This document shows, one piece after another, positions 15,001 to 23,865 of a stretch of 64,000 nucleotides of DNA (the stretch's first letter is position 1; every line of letters begins with the position of its first letter). The stretch spans positions 380,020 to 444,019 of the forward strand of contig CAXAMN010026450.1 of NCBI GenBank assembly GCA_963970005.1, read 5' to 3'. Under the pieces are notes generated by a model. The model made no database searches. It saw only the letters and a list, made by a program, of their open reading frames with translations, and was not told the origin of the DNA. The stretch comes from Durusdinium trenchii (Eukaryota; Sar; Dinophyceae; Suessiales; Symbiodiniaceae). The position numbers and the translations under genes were made by a program.

Positions 15001-18000
15001 AGATCAAAAGAAAACATTATAACATGAGCTCTAAAATGTTAAAACCAAACATGATGTTGTGACACAAATGCTCATGTTGTGAAACAGGTGGCAATGTTTC
15101 AGGCATTCCCACCAACACTCCCATACCCCAATTTCAACATCATGTTCTCGCTCGATGGCAATGATGCGAAGCTGATGACAATGATGGTGATGATCGTGAT
15201 GATGTGTGAGAGAGTGCTAAAGGGCTACTGCAAGCTAATGCGAATCTGTGCCGTAGGCATAAGTATGCATAAATAAATCAACAGGGCAAGCAGTCATTGA
15301 GCGGTGGTCAAAACCCTTTGGTCTTGGCCTTATAATCTTTCTTTGCTCACGCGGCCGCTTCTGCAATGCTTACGCCTTACGCTACGAAGGTTTTTGCTTA
15401 CGTGGTGCTGTTTTTTTCTTTTAGGGCTTAGACGGTTCTTTCTATCAGTCATGGGGACAAAAGCAGGTGGAGCGAGGGTGAAAGTGCGCTATGTGCTTGA
15501 AGCGTGCCTTTCTCATGCAGCTGAATGCTTTGGTTTCTTGAGAAATATCTTTTTTGGACCGGGGCAAAGAGCTTCATACGAGAAGTTCGCCTACGCAAAC
15601 CTTACGAATCGGCTTACGCCGGGCTTACGCGGAATTCGTGTGGTCGTAGGCCACCCAACCCTTGCAAACATGGCCTTTGAGAGATTGAGTCCCCAACCCT
15701 TTTCTGCTAGCAGTGTTTCTCAGCCAAAAACTATTTATATAGTTATATACACAAATATACAGTAAACTGGCAGTGCAAGTAGAAGACTCAAAACTGCTTG
15801 CGCACCTCTTACGCATCGCGTGTCCTACTAGTAACCTGGGCTTCCACCAAACCTTACGCAACCCTTACGCCGTGCAGACTTCAGCTTATGCGACAGTCTT
15901 GCAGTTTAATCGGATCATGTGGTCCTTTCATAGAGGTTTTGAATGCTGCTCAATTGAACTCTCGGAGCCAAGGTACAAGTGAAGCTCATGAGTCTCTCCA
16001 ATTGGGTAAACCCCACTTGGTCTTCCTTCTTGCAAAGCCTAGGGAAGTCTTGCATCATGCACTCCAAACGGGTGGGAGACTTGAATTTGCTCTTCTCCGC
16101 ATCTGCCCACTTGGGATTGACGAACTCTGGGACGATACCACCTGTGGATTCCAGCCGCTCTGCCATGTCGGGCACGCGGAAGACCAACACATTGATATTT
16201 CCGGGATATGGAGAAAATCCGCTGGCATCTGCTACATCACCTCCGGCAGGAGTGGTCTTCAACAAGGGATCCAGCTGGTTGTACTCCACATTGATGGTCA
16301 TGCCTGGGGAGGCAGGTTCCAGCAACATAACACATGTCTTCAAAATTTATAATGCACCGCATATCTGAGCTTAAAGAGATTTAGACTCAAAAATAGTCTC
16401 CGAATTGCCTAGTCCTTTAATCACTTTACTTTCATTACTGTATGTAATATCCTTCCAATGATGTATTGTATGCTGTGACAGTCTGCCTTCGCCAGAGGCG
16501 TCCTTGAGCTTGCAAATTCCGCCGACTGCTTCGGCAGGCAAACGTGGTACAGTCACAGAATTCATGACAAAGTTGCGCGCTGCTGACACCCCAAGAATTG
16601 CGCACAAGCTTCGGAAGGGCAATGGGTTGGTGTCTTGGAAAAGCAAAAGCCACTCTCTGCCCTCGCTGGCCCACTTTCTTGGGAGCCCATGCTGGTGAAG
16701 CAAAGCATGCACGTCTCCTGATTGTGTACGCTGGAGGAGGTCATACCAATTGATGATGCAAATGAAAGGCAAAACTCATTCAGGTCCGGGCTTGTCACTT
16801 AATGCCTACTAGGAGGAAGGACGCTACTAGTAGCTCCTGGCCCCACAACTAGGAGCAAAAAAAAGACTAGTAACAAAGGGCATCGCTACGAACGGAGCAA
16901 GGACGCTACTACTCTTTAAGGGGTGGACCAGTGGAGGCAGACTCACACTCTAATCCCTTCGCTAGGTTCTTGCAGCAAGCGTCCATGGCCATGGGGCTTT
17001 TTCTCCACCTGACCATCTTTAACAGCAATGCGAGCATCTATATCCATCAAAGCAGGGACAAGCTCCTGCTTCATGATAGTCACTTGACTTTTGCCTGAGG
17101 CCAGCCACGGGTGGTCTCAATGCTGCAACCAATTCACAAGAGAGGTATTGCAATCGTTGTTGTTGAATCTACCGTGCCTATCAGCTGTTTTCTCTTTGAA
17201 TCGTTCATATTCAAATATTTTGGTTTTGTTACGATGAAGGGGCTGTGGTATGACAAAAAAAAAGGTAACATTCCGACCATCCCGAAATCTCCCCATCTAA
17301 AAACGTTAAAGCCCTCTTGAAGATTCTCAATCTTGGGCTAGGTGGTAAAGGTGTCAAGTCTCAATACACAACACAAACAACGCCAAGAGGACCTACATAG
17401 CACCTAGAGGACCTAGCTCTGCCTCGCCATAGCACTGTAACAATTCTGTCCCCTCTTCATACGGGGCCTAGTTGCTCAAACCAAAATAGGAGTTTGCCTC
17501 CAATAGCTCCAGGGTCTTGGCGTTAGTATCACCTGAGGTCATGATGGCCAAAGGCAGCTCCAAGGATGAGTTTCCAGAGGCCTGACGAGCATAGCTTTGA
17601 AAAGCTAGGATATACTTGGCGTAGAGCTCCATGAAGGTCATCCTATGGCACTTCAAGGTCGTCCACAGCGCCACGGCAGAACATGCAAAAAGATCAAAAA
17701 GGACGAAAGGACGATGAATGATTACGTCGCAATTTTGGGAATTTATCTTTATCCAACACCTTGAAACACCACAAAGGTTGATGTTGCTGGCATAGTATCC
17801 CGGAGGTCAACTCGGCCGTGATGCCAATCTTGATTCCTGGATAACCCAGGCGCTCCCCCAAGCCTCCTGCAACAAGGCAAAAGCAAGTCTTGCTGAGCTG
17901 CTCCATGCCTTTCTTCTCAAAATCTGCGTATGTCCTTGGTTGAATGGGAAAAGCAAAGAACACAATGATAATAGTAGAAGGGAAAGAACAGTATACTTCT

Positions 18001-19004
18001 CCCCTGTTAGGACATCATTGATGTCCCATGTTGCATCATGGTTGATGCCGCGGATCTTAGAGCCTGGTCCAGTTTCTCCAGTGAGGCGTTCGCCCATGGG
18101 AACCTCTGGCGTCAGCCCTTCAAAGGGATTCTTGCCAGCTTTGGCATCTGCTAAAAGTCCTGCACCCGGCGTAGGACTAAAACACCCCCGACAAACATTG
18201 TGGCACAAAAATATCACAACATGCACCAGTTACTGTATTCGATTCGGAATATATATATATATATACAATATAGAGAAAAACACATAAACACATATCCAGC
18301 TGTGGTTGCTAAATTTTTAAATGTGTGAGCTGGATCTACTTCCTCTCCGAACTTTTTTGCGAAAAGTCGAAAAGTTGCGAAACGTCGAAAAGTCAAAAAT
18401 TCAAAAAAGTCGAAAAGTGCACGAAAAGGGAACGGTGATAAAAAGAGTCACCTGCCAAAAGGTCCCGGGGCTTGCCGGGTCCTTTTGGCGGGCGTCTCCT
18501 TTTGAAGGTCATCGGGGCTGCGTGTGTTGAACTCCAGATCCTCTCTCTGTGTGCAGGAGCAAAAGCAATGTTTGGATCAATTCTGAGACTTTTGTTGAAG
18601 GGCACGGCATGTGACAGGTGTCCAAAAATCTCGAAAAGTCGAAAAGTCTCGAAAAGTCAAAAAGTATCGAAAAGTCGAACAGTCTCGCTACGTGCTTTCG
18701 TTTGCTTTACCTTTTTGACTTCTTGACTTTTCTCACTTTTTGACTTTTTTGCGTTTTGCTTGGTGTCTTGCAAATAGATCGTCGCTAAAGGATTAGCGAG
18801 CTTAGCATATATAAACACCCACTAATTACTGCAAATGTCCAAAGTCAGAAGACTGATTTCGCAACTGCGTCCTCGCGCCCTTTGGAGATACCCCGCCAAC
18901 CCACCACCTGGGAGCTTCGCGTCCATATCGCTCAGGTCTGCTACGATGGCTTGCTTCTGCTCGTCGGTCAAACCCTCAAACATGTGTCCCTGAAGGAGGG
19001 CCAA
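12054..19004 (-). CDS. USP: UDP-sugar pyrophosphorylase, at least 11 exons
   Basis: UDPGP-family nucleotidyltransferase, which makes UDP-sugars from UTP and sugar 1-phosphates (glucose, galactose, glucuronate, xylose and others), releasing PPi. Exons on the minus strand: 18872-18989 (5' edge uncertain, may reach about 19004), 17997-18159, 17800-17934, 17482-17642, 16984-17094, 16487-16717, 15977-16303, 14445-14552, 14120-14223 (3' edge tentative), 12904-12997, 12054-12166 with stop TGA. Phases agree across every junction, giving about 555 codons; plant USPs are about 600-615 residues. Family motifs in order: LLADAKAGKNPF, VAGGLGERLGY (nucleotide loop), LPLAIMTSGDT, KPHGHGDVHALL, LLLFQDTN, INVEYNQLDPLL, FSPYPGNIN, EFVNPK, RLECMMQD, VKNNLADAA, and the C-terminal IRGYRRV. 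Donors are GA (introns at 18871, 17799, 16983), GC (16486) and otherwise GT; all ten acceptors are AG followed by G. The start codon is not identified, and a short segment before exon 12904-12997 may be missing. Identification is firm; the exact edges of exons 1 and 9 are inferred. Confidence 0.93.
12766..12866 (+). repeat. Dispersed intronic repeat, copy A
   Basis: Contains ACAAAGGGCATCGCTACGAA at 12,841, preceded by GCTCCTGGCC and ACTAGGAGCAA words. The same order of words recurs at about 16,800-16,915. It lies in the last intron of the USP gene (12,167-12,903). Confidence 0.6.
13188..13240. repeat. Long hairpin in USP intron
   Basis: CCTTACTTAAT near 13,190 pairs with ATTAAGTAAGG near 13,230, and the next inner words AAGTAG and CTACTT also pair. 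This leaves a loop of about ten bases. It lies in the intron between the exons at 12,904-12,997 and 14,120-14,223. It may be a remnant fold-back element. Confidence 0.55.
13588..13990. repeat. Cluster of TCTAGAAAATG motifs in both orientations
   Basis: The 11-mer TCTAGAAAATG or its complement CATTTTCTAGA, with small variants, occurs about ten times in 400 bases, near 13,588, 13,621, 13,649, 13,675, 13,798, 13,832, 13,887, 13,938 and 13,979. Two copies are followed by GGTGGGGTACA, a short spacer and GGTCGTACCCCC, which can form a GGGGTAC/GTACCCC stem. The cluster is inside a USP intron. Confidence 0.7.
15368..15880. repeat. Cluster of CTTACGC motifs
   Basis: CTTACGC or a one-base variant occurs about ten times in three groups, near 15,369-15,402, 15,587-15,632 and 15,808-15,872. 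The cluster lies inside the largest USP intron (14,553-15,976). On the gene's strand the word reads GCGTAAG. No array periodicity is visible. Confidence 0.55.
16800..16915 (+). repeat. Dispersed intronic repeat, copy B
   Basis: Shares ACAAAGGGCATCGCTACGAA (at 16,873) and flanking GCTCCTGGCC and ACTAGGAGCAA words with copy A at 12,766-12,866. It lies in the USP intron 16,718-16,983, which uses a GA donor. Confidence 0.6.
18350..18745. repeat. Degenerate TCGAAAAGT repeat cluster
   Basis: Words of the type TCGAAAAGT and TCAAAAAGT are repeated at 18,355-18,425 and again at 18,627-18,690, followed by CTTTTTGACTT words near 18,710-18,750. Between the blocks, near 18,456-18,490, CCAAAAGGTCCCGG faces CCGGGTCCTTTTGG as an inverted repeat. 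All lie in the USP intron 18,160-18,871. Confidence 0.5.
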
Positions 19005-19137
19005 AAAGTTCGAACAGGTTTGATGCTTCCTTGGCGTCTAGGTATGGTTTGTACATGTCTGTGCACTTCATTACGCTTCCCTCTTGGTAAGACTTGAGGC
19101 CAGAGGGGGTGAACGAAAGCTAGCCGGGCTTCCGGTG

Positions 19138-19410
19138 GTCTGCTGCTGGTGCTGCTGCTGCTGGTGCTGCTGCTGCCGCTGCTGCGCTGGGCGCTGCTGC
19201 GCTGGGTGCTCTGCAGGCGCCGGGTCGTCTGCTGCTGCTGCTGCTGCTGGCGCTGGGTGGTCTGCTGCGGCTGCTGCTGCCGCGGCGTTGGGTATGCTGC
19301 TGCTGCTGCTGCCGCCGCTGGGTGGTCTGCTGCTGCTGCTGGTGCTGCTGCTGCTGCTGCCGCTGCTGCGCTGGGCGCTGCAGATGCTTGGTGTGCTGCA
19401 GCTGCTTGGT
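19138..19410. repeat. CTG/CAG-rich tract
   Basis: About 270 bases of CTG, GTG and CTGCGCTGG units. On the minus strand, the direction of the USP gene, the frames read Gln/Ala/His-rich; on the plus strand, Leu/Cys-rich. It lies just upstream of the first USP exon I can recognise. It could be a promoter-proximal repeat, 5' UTR or a low-complexity N-terminal exon. A run of G follows at 19,448-19,458. Confidence 0.8.
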
Positions 19411-19499
19411 GGTCCCGCTCACCGCGCGCAGGGGGGAGTCGAACCGCGGGGGGGGGGGGGTCCATAAGATTGATTTAATCAATTATTTGAGGTTTCTGA

Positions 19500-22400
19500 G
19501 GTGCGTCCACCCCGTCACTTAACTTGCTAAAGCAAGAGCAACTCCAGCTAGCTAAGGCTAGCTTTCGTGACAATCAATGTCATTCGTGCCTGGTAGTAGG
19601 GCCCATCGAATAGCGCTTCGACTGACAGGCTCTTGCTAAAGAGTGCACCCATGGCAACGCGCGAAGGTGCAACGCTCCCAGTCTTGGACGAGAAACCCTG
19701 TTGTCAAGTGTCAGGAATAGCACACAATGCCAAGGCTCAATGGCAAGCCTTTGGCAGTGGATCGGGTCAAACGACGGGGTGCATGATGGCAACGAGTGGA
19801 ACTGAACGAAGCGGGAAGTGACTGCAGCAAGTCAGTAAAGGCCACAAACAAGACACCGGCCACAGTGAACGACGGATTGCGGCTTGCATCGTTTGCCAGC
19901 CTCGTCATTGAATTTGAGGGCTGCCATGCCCCACAAAGCAATAGACCTCCACTGACCCTCTCAGTTTCCTTTGAACATGCAGGTTTTCACCTTTTTCCAC
20001 GTGGACTTGCGTGGGGCCACCAATCCCCCCAAGAAGGTTACGGCTTGTCAACGGGTAGGTCCATGCTTTTAGACTCTGGCATGGCGAAACTTTATGAAAG
20101 CTTGGGCTCCACATCGCGGCAAATGGAATGTTTGCAAATGAAACAAATGATAAAACATGTGTGATATTAATAATGCGTGTTTGTACGATTTTGCACGAAA
20201 CCCTCCTCACTACCAAACAAGATCTTGGATGTCTTGCGTGTCTGCCAAGGAGCAGGTCTCCCATCTTGAGATCGCCAAGTGCAACACCAATCTGTCCCAG
20301 GAATGCAAGTAAAGAAGCAAACCAAGAACACAGTATACAATATAGCAGCTTCAAAGAATTGAGTAGGGCTTCATTAAATTCCTTTTATATGATTGCAAGC
20401 ACGTTGCTCGGGCCAGATTGTGTACCAGTGTTGCACATAGCAAATCCTCAAAAGCGATGAAGCCTTTAGCAAAAAAAACATGTCGAAGATCTCCTATGCA
20501 TTGTCGAAACCAGGTAGATGGACCAAACAGGACGTTGATTCCGAGCCTCGGTCCTGATCCGCTGCAGGCTGCCTATCAACCGCAAAGAACAAGCAAGGAC
20601 TAAACATACGATAACATAAGTATCGTTTTCTATCCCAAAGTTTGGCTATTGCACAAAAGGACGCAGTTAGGACGTAATATCAACCATGTCCTTGCAAAAC
20701 CTCTTTGTGACTTCTTGGGCGTGTTTAAGAGGCTTACGGCTGCATTGCCTGATTCGAACAAGCAAAGGCAGGATGGCAGCTGGGGTGGCATGCCCTGGAG
20801 GCATGCAGCACATGCCCGAGGAAAAGAAGCTGTTTGGGCCCCTCTAACAAGGCTCCTTTAAGGGGTGGGTTATTGAGGGGGCCCAAACACCTTCCCCTTT
20901 GTTCCCTCTCTATATCAAATACTATTTGTGTGTGTGTGGGTGCTGAACTCTTTTATTTTTTCCCAAGTAATGTGGCCTTGGCTCTGTCGACCACCTGGAT
21001 CTGTCCATCCGAGGGCCCACAAGCAGCCAGCGATCTGCTGTGGCATCCTGCGACGGGTGTTCTGTATAGTTTGGAAGGACCGAGGTTAAAAGTGAAAATG
21101 GGTTCCATCAACAAATCATGATTTTGTGCATCAGGTTGTCAGCTGGATGGCTATCCACCCTTCCAAATACAAGAGGCCTTACAGTACATAGCCTTAGGGA
21201 TGAACAGCTCTCAGTATTCTCGAAGTCGTCTCGGAAATCTACCTTGTTCATCTGGCCCCCGCGAACGGTAAGAGACAGTAAGAGTCAAGCAGCCTGGCAA
21301 CTCAACCTTTTGGCAGGATAAGCTAGCAATATATGTGGCAACATATCTTTAAGGTACCAATAAAGCTTTAACATCATTCATCAAATGGGTTGTCAGGCAC
21401 CAATGATGCAGTTACCCTTTTTTTTGCCAATCTGCAATCTTGCTGTGCATGATGGGCACACGTGGGAACCCAAGCGGTCATATCTTTTGCAACGCTCTCC
21501 ATCGACTCCATGATTGCAGGTATGAGCTTTTTGGCTTCTTGGTGCGCACAAGTCTCCTGATGGAAGGGCATGGCACCAACATCCACCGGGTTGGATTGGA
21601 TCAAATGATCAAGCCTAAATTTGGTTAAGCATGGCTAAAGAGGCTGGGTAGCTCTGAACTCAAGCGGACATGTTTAGGGTATCCTATGTTTCTGTTGCAG
21701 TCCCGTCGTTGAAATGACAATTCTGATAAACATATCATAACATATCTGTTTGTACTGTACATGTATGTGGGCACACTTGTTGTAGTTGGGAAGCATACCT
21801 CCATCCACAAGAAGGCCATGGAATTCCTGCTAGGTTAAGCTGAACTCGGATCTGACTGAAACTTGCTAACTACTATGTGGCACCCCTAGCTTCACTCAAA
21901 CAAGACCCGTACAACCGCAAAAGCAATATGCTTTAACAGTAAAACAAGCAACATCGTCATCTCCTGTCATTTGTCGCTCACATGTCTTTTTCCATCCGGC
22001 CTGCAACATGGCTACGGAGTAGAGCAAAGAATACCTCTGCCACCGCACGGGGATCACTGCAGTGGAGAATCGAATGTGGAACACCGCTTTGCGGTCTGCA
22101 CCGCTTCTGAGGAAAAGCAACTCCACGGAGTGTTCTAAATGGTCTAAGCAATGCAACCGTTTGAATGGCAAGCAACCGTTTAAATGGTCATAGTCCAAAA
22201 TCATCAAAACACATGCAATTGACTTCTGTGAAACGCAGACCCAGTGAAAGCTCAAGTTGCACGAAAGCCAAGCAGCGTGTTGTGCGAACTCATCCTTGGC
22301 CTCCTCTCGATTTCTTCCACCACAGAGGCTACGAGTGCCTGACGACAAGAGATGACAAGAGACAAAGGACTACTACAGAGTCACCTTCGAACCACATGAA

Positions 22401-23159
22401 ATGGTGCGCAAGCTTTCCCGCATCCTACCTAGATCTACCTAGTAGCTTCCTAGCTACTAACTACTTACGAGTACCAGTACCACTTACTACTAGCTACATA
22501 GGCCTACTAGCGGCCTAACCCCCCGAGTATCAAATGAAGAAAAACAACTGTATTGTCATCTACAGTAAGGGTTGGATGTCGTTAGGTTCACTGCCGTGCC
22601 TTGAGGAGTTCATCGGGAAGAACTCGGGTCAGTGCCAAGGAATGCAAAAGATCACACAAGTCCTTCGAGTACAAACATACCCTTCACTTGTCACAGTCAT
22701 GGCACCTGAAAACCGTTGAACTAGAATCACGAAGGGCATGTAATTTGGAAAAAACACTGTTTGAACGGCTTGGAAAACCTGTTCCGAGCCCTGCGGCATT
22801 CATGTCCTGCACTGGGAGATTTTGAAAGGAAGCTCTGGAAAGCTGGTTCGCGAGGAAAGCGGTAAGTGGTGCCACGTTCAGCTTCATTGCCTTGGGACTG
22901 GGATGCCCAATGAAAAGACACTTCCATTGCAATCACTAAAGTGGTGCATGCCATGTTTTCCGACAGCAGTACGGCCCTCAGGTTCACGGCGCACGGTTTG
23001 TTCAAGGCTTTTAAGAAGCAGGCGTGGAATTGTGAGCGAAGTGTGGTGGCCGAGAACAAGCTGCTGATGGTCTCCTCTCGGCACAAGCCAGAATCTGCAC
23101 CCGAACCCGAAGTCCGAGCATTTGCACAGAAGAGTGTAGAAATGAAAAGCATGTAAATG
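19500..23159. other. Gene-poor stretch with a few exon-like segments
   Basis: No recognised family. Exon-like minus-strand pieces occur near 20,215-20,300 (begins after a CAG; reads IGVALGDLKMGDLLLG) and 21,435-21,600. They may be scattered exons of a gene I cannot identify. CTAGTAG-type words recur at 22,425-22,515. Confidence 0.3.
21435..21600 (-). CDS. Possible exon, unknown protein
   Basis: An open minus-strand stretch of about 55 codons contains PVDVGAMPFHQETCAHQEAK and a helical segment ending ESVAKDMTAWVP. It stops being convincing at a CAG near 21,435. I do not recognise the family. Balanced amino-acid content and the absence of repeats suggest coding, but no neighbouring exon confirms it. 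Confidence 0.25.
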
Positions 23160-23164
23160 TAACC
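23160..23164. repeat. Target-site duplication TAACC (left copy)
   Basis: Five bases directly outside the left LTR. They match 31,299-31,303 outside the right LTR exactly, the size expected for Ty1/copia integration. Confidence 0.9.
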
Positions 23165-23411
23165 TGTCACTCGGACACTGGTTGCGGAGAGCAAGGGGAC
23201 CGAGTGGAGGCTCGAAACTCACGAAGTTTCCGGGCTCGAACAAGTTCGGACGGCACACGAAGTCGCGCCCTTTTACGGGGCCATTGGCGTCAGATCGATC
23301 GCCCACCGCTAGTGGTGGAAACATGGGACATTCGGGCCGTGATGGCCGCACATGAAACATATGAAACATCCATACTGTCAAGTGGCTTGAATTGCCAACT
23401 GCAAATTCACA
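23165..23411 (-). repeat. 3' LTR of the retrotransposon
   Basis: Starts TGTCACTC and ends ATTCACA on the plus strand, so it has TG...CA ends in both orientations. Identical to 31,052-31,298 except C against A at 23,329. No classic polypurine tract is visible just upstream on the element strand, where the sequence reads CACCTTTTACCGG. Confidence 0.95.
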
Positions 23412-23454
23412 CCGGTAAAAGGTGTATGAACAGAAAAATCATCAGCTTCAAACT

Positions 23455-23865
23455 TCAATCGATCATCCATTCCTCATATGGCAGGTTGCCATAGTCTCGC
23501 CTCCAGGACATCATGTCCTCCTGCAGTGTGGTGCCGCTCAGGCCATTGACTCGATGAGGAGTCTGAGGAGTAGGGTTGCAAAAAGCGCAACAAGGACGTC
23601 GATCAACACGGTGAGCCTGCTTTAGGCCATGGCAATCAGCTCGGACGTGGAAGGTGTGACCGAAGGGTGTCACGTGGGTGCCCATGGTGAGAGGGCAATC
23701 TTCATCAAAGTGGTCCAGGAGTTCCCGGTAGCAGCGCGACAGCAAAGCTTGGCATTGTCGAAAGGACTGATCAATTTCTTCGGCTTCTTGCTGTTCTAGG
23801 CGCCATTGTTCCATCATCTCGTTGTGATGCCTGCGGGTTTCCGCATTGGCCTCAGCAGCTTTCAC
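23455..23865 (-). CDS. C-terminal polyprotein fragment with Cys/His motif
   Basis: A 136-codon frame that continues the retrotransposon polyprotein after a frame change near 23,875. The first 50 residues are charged and helical. Residues 66-96 carry TPFGHTFHVRADCHGL followed by CCxxC, so H73, C78, C92/C93 and C96 could bind a metal. I do not know a named domain for this motif; it may be a small zinc-binding module. It ends 44 bases before the 3' LTR, so it is the true C terminus of the element's product. Confidence 0.7.
   Translation of the reverse strand: MKAAEANAETRRHHNEMMEQWRLEQQEAEEIDQSFRQCQALLSRCYRELLDHFDEDCPLTMGTHVTPFGHTFHVRADCHGLKQAHRVDRRPCCAFCNPTPQTPHRVNGLSGTTLQEDMMSWRRDYGNLPYEEWMID

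Noticed and set aside
15304..15765. 153-codon plus-strand frame
   Set aside because: Lies inside the largest USP intron, antisense to the gene, with no family resemblance.
19430..19445. B-box-like GGTTCGACTCC on the minus strand
   Set aside because: Flanks do not form a T-stem and no A box is present; it is next to G runs and the CTG tract.
19084..19482. Overlapping long frames on both strands (polyGln/Ala and Leu/Cys)
   Set aside because: All arise from the CTG/CAG tract; mutually exclusive frames are open only because the unit is three bases long.
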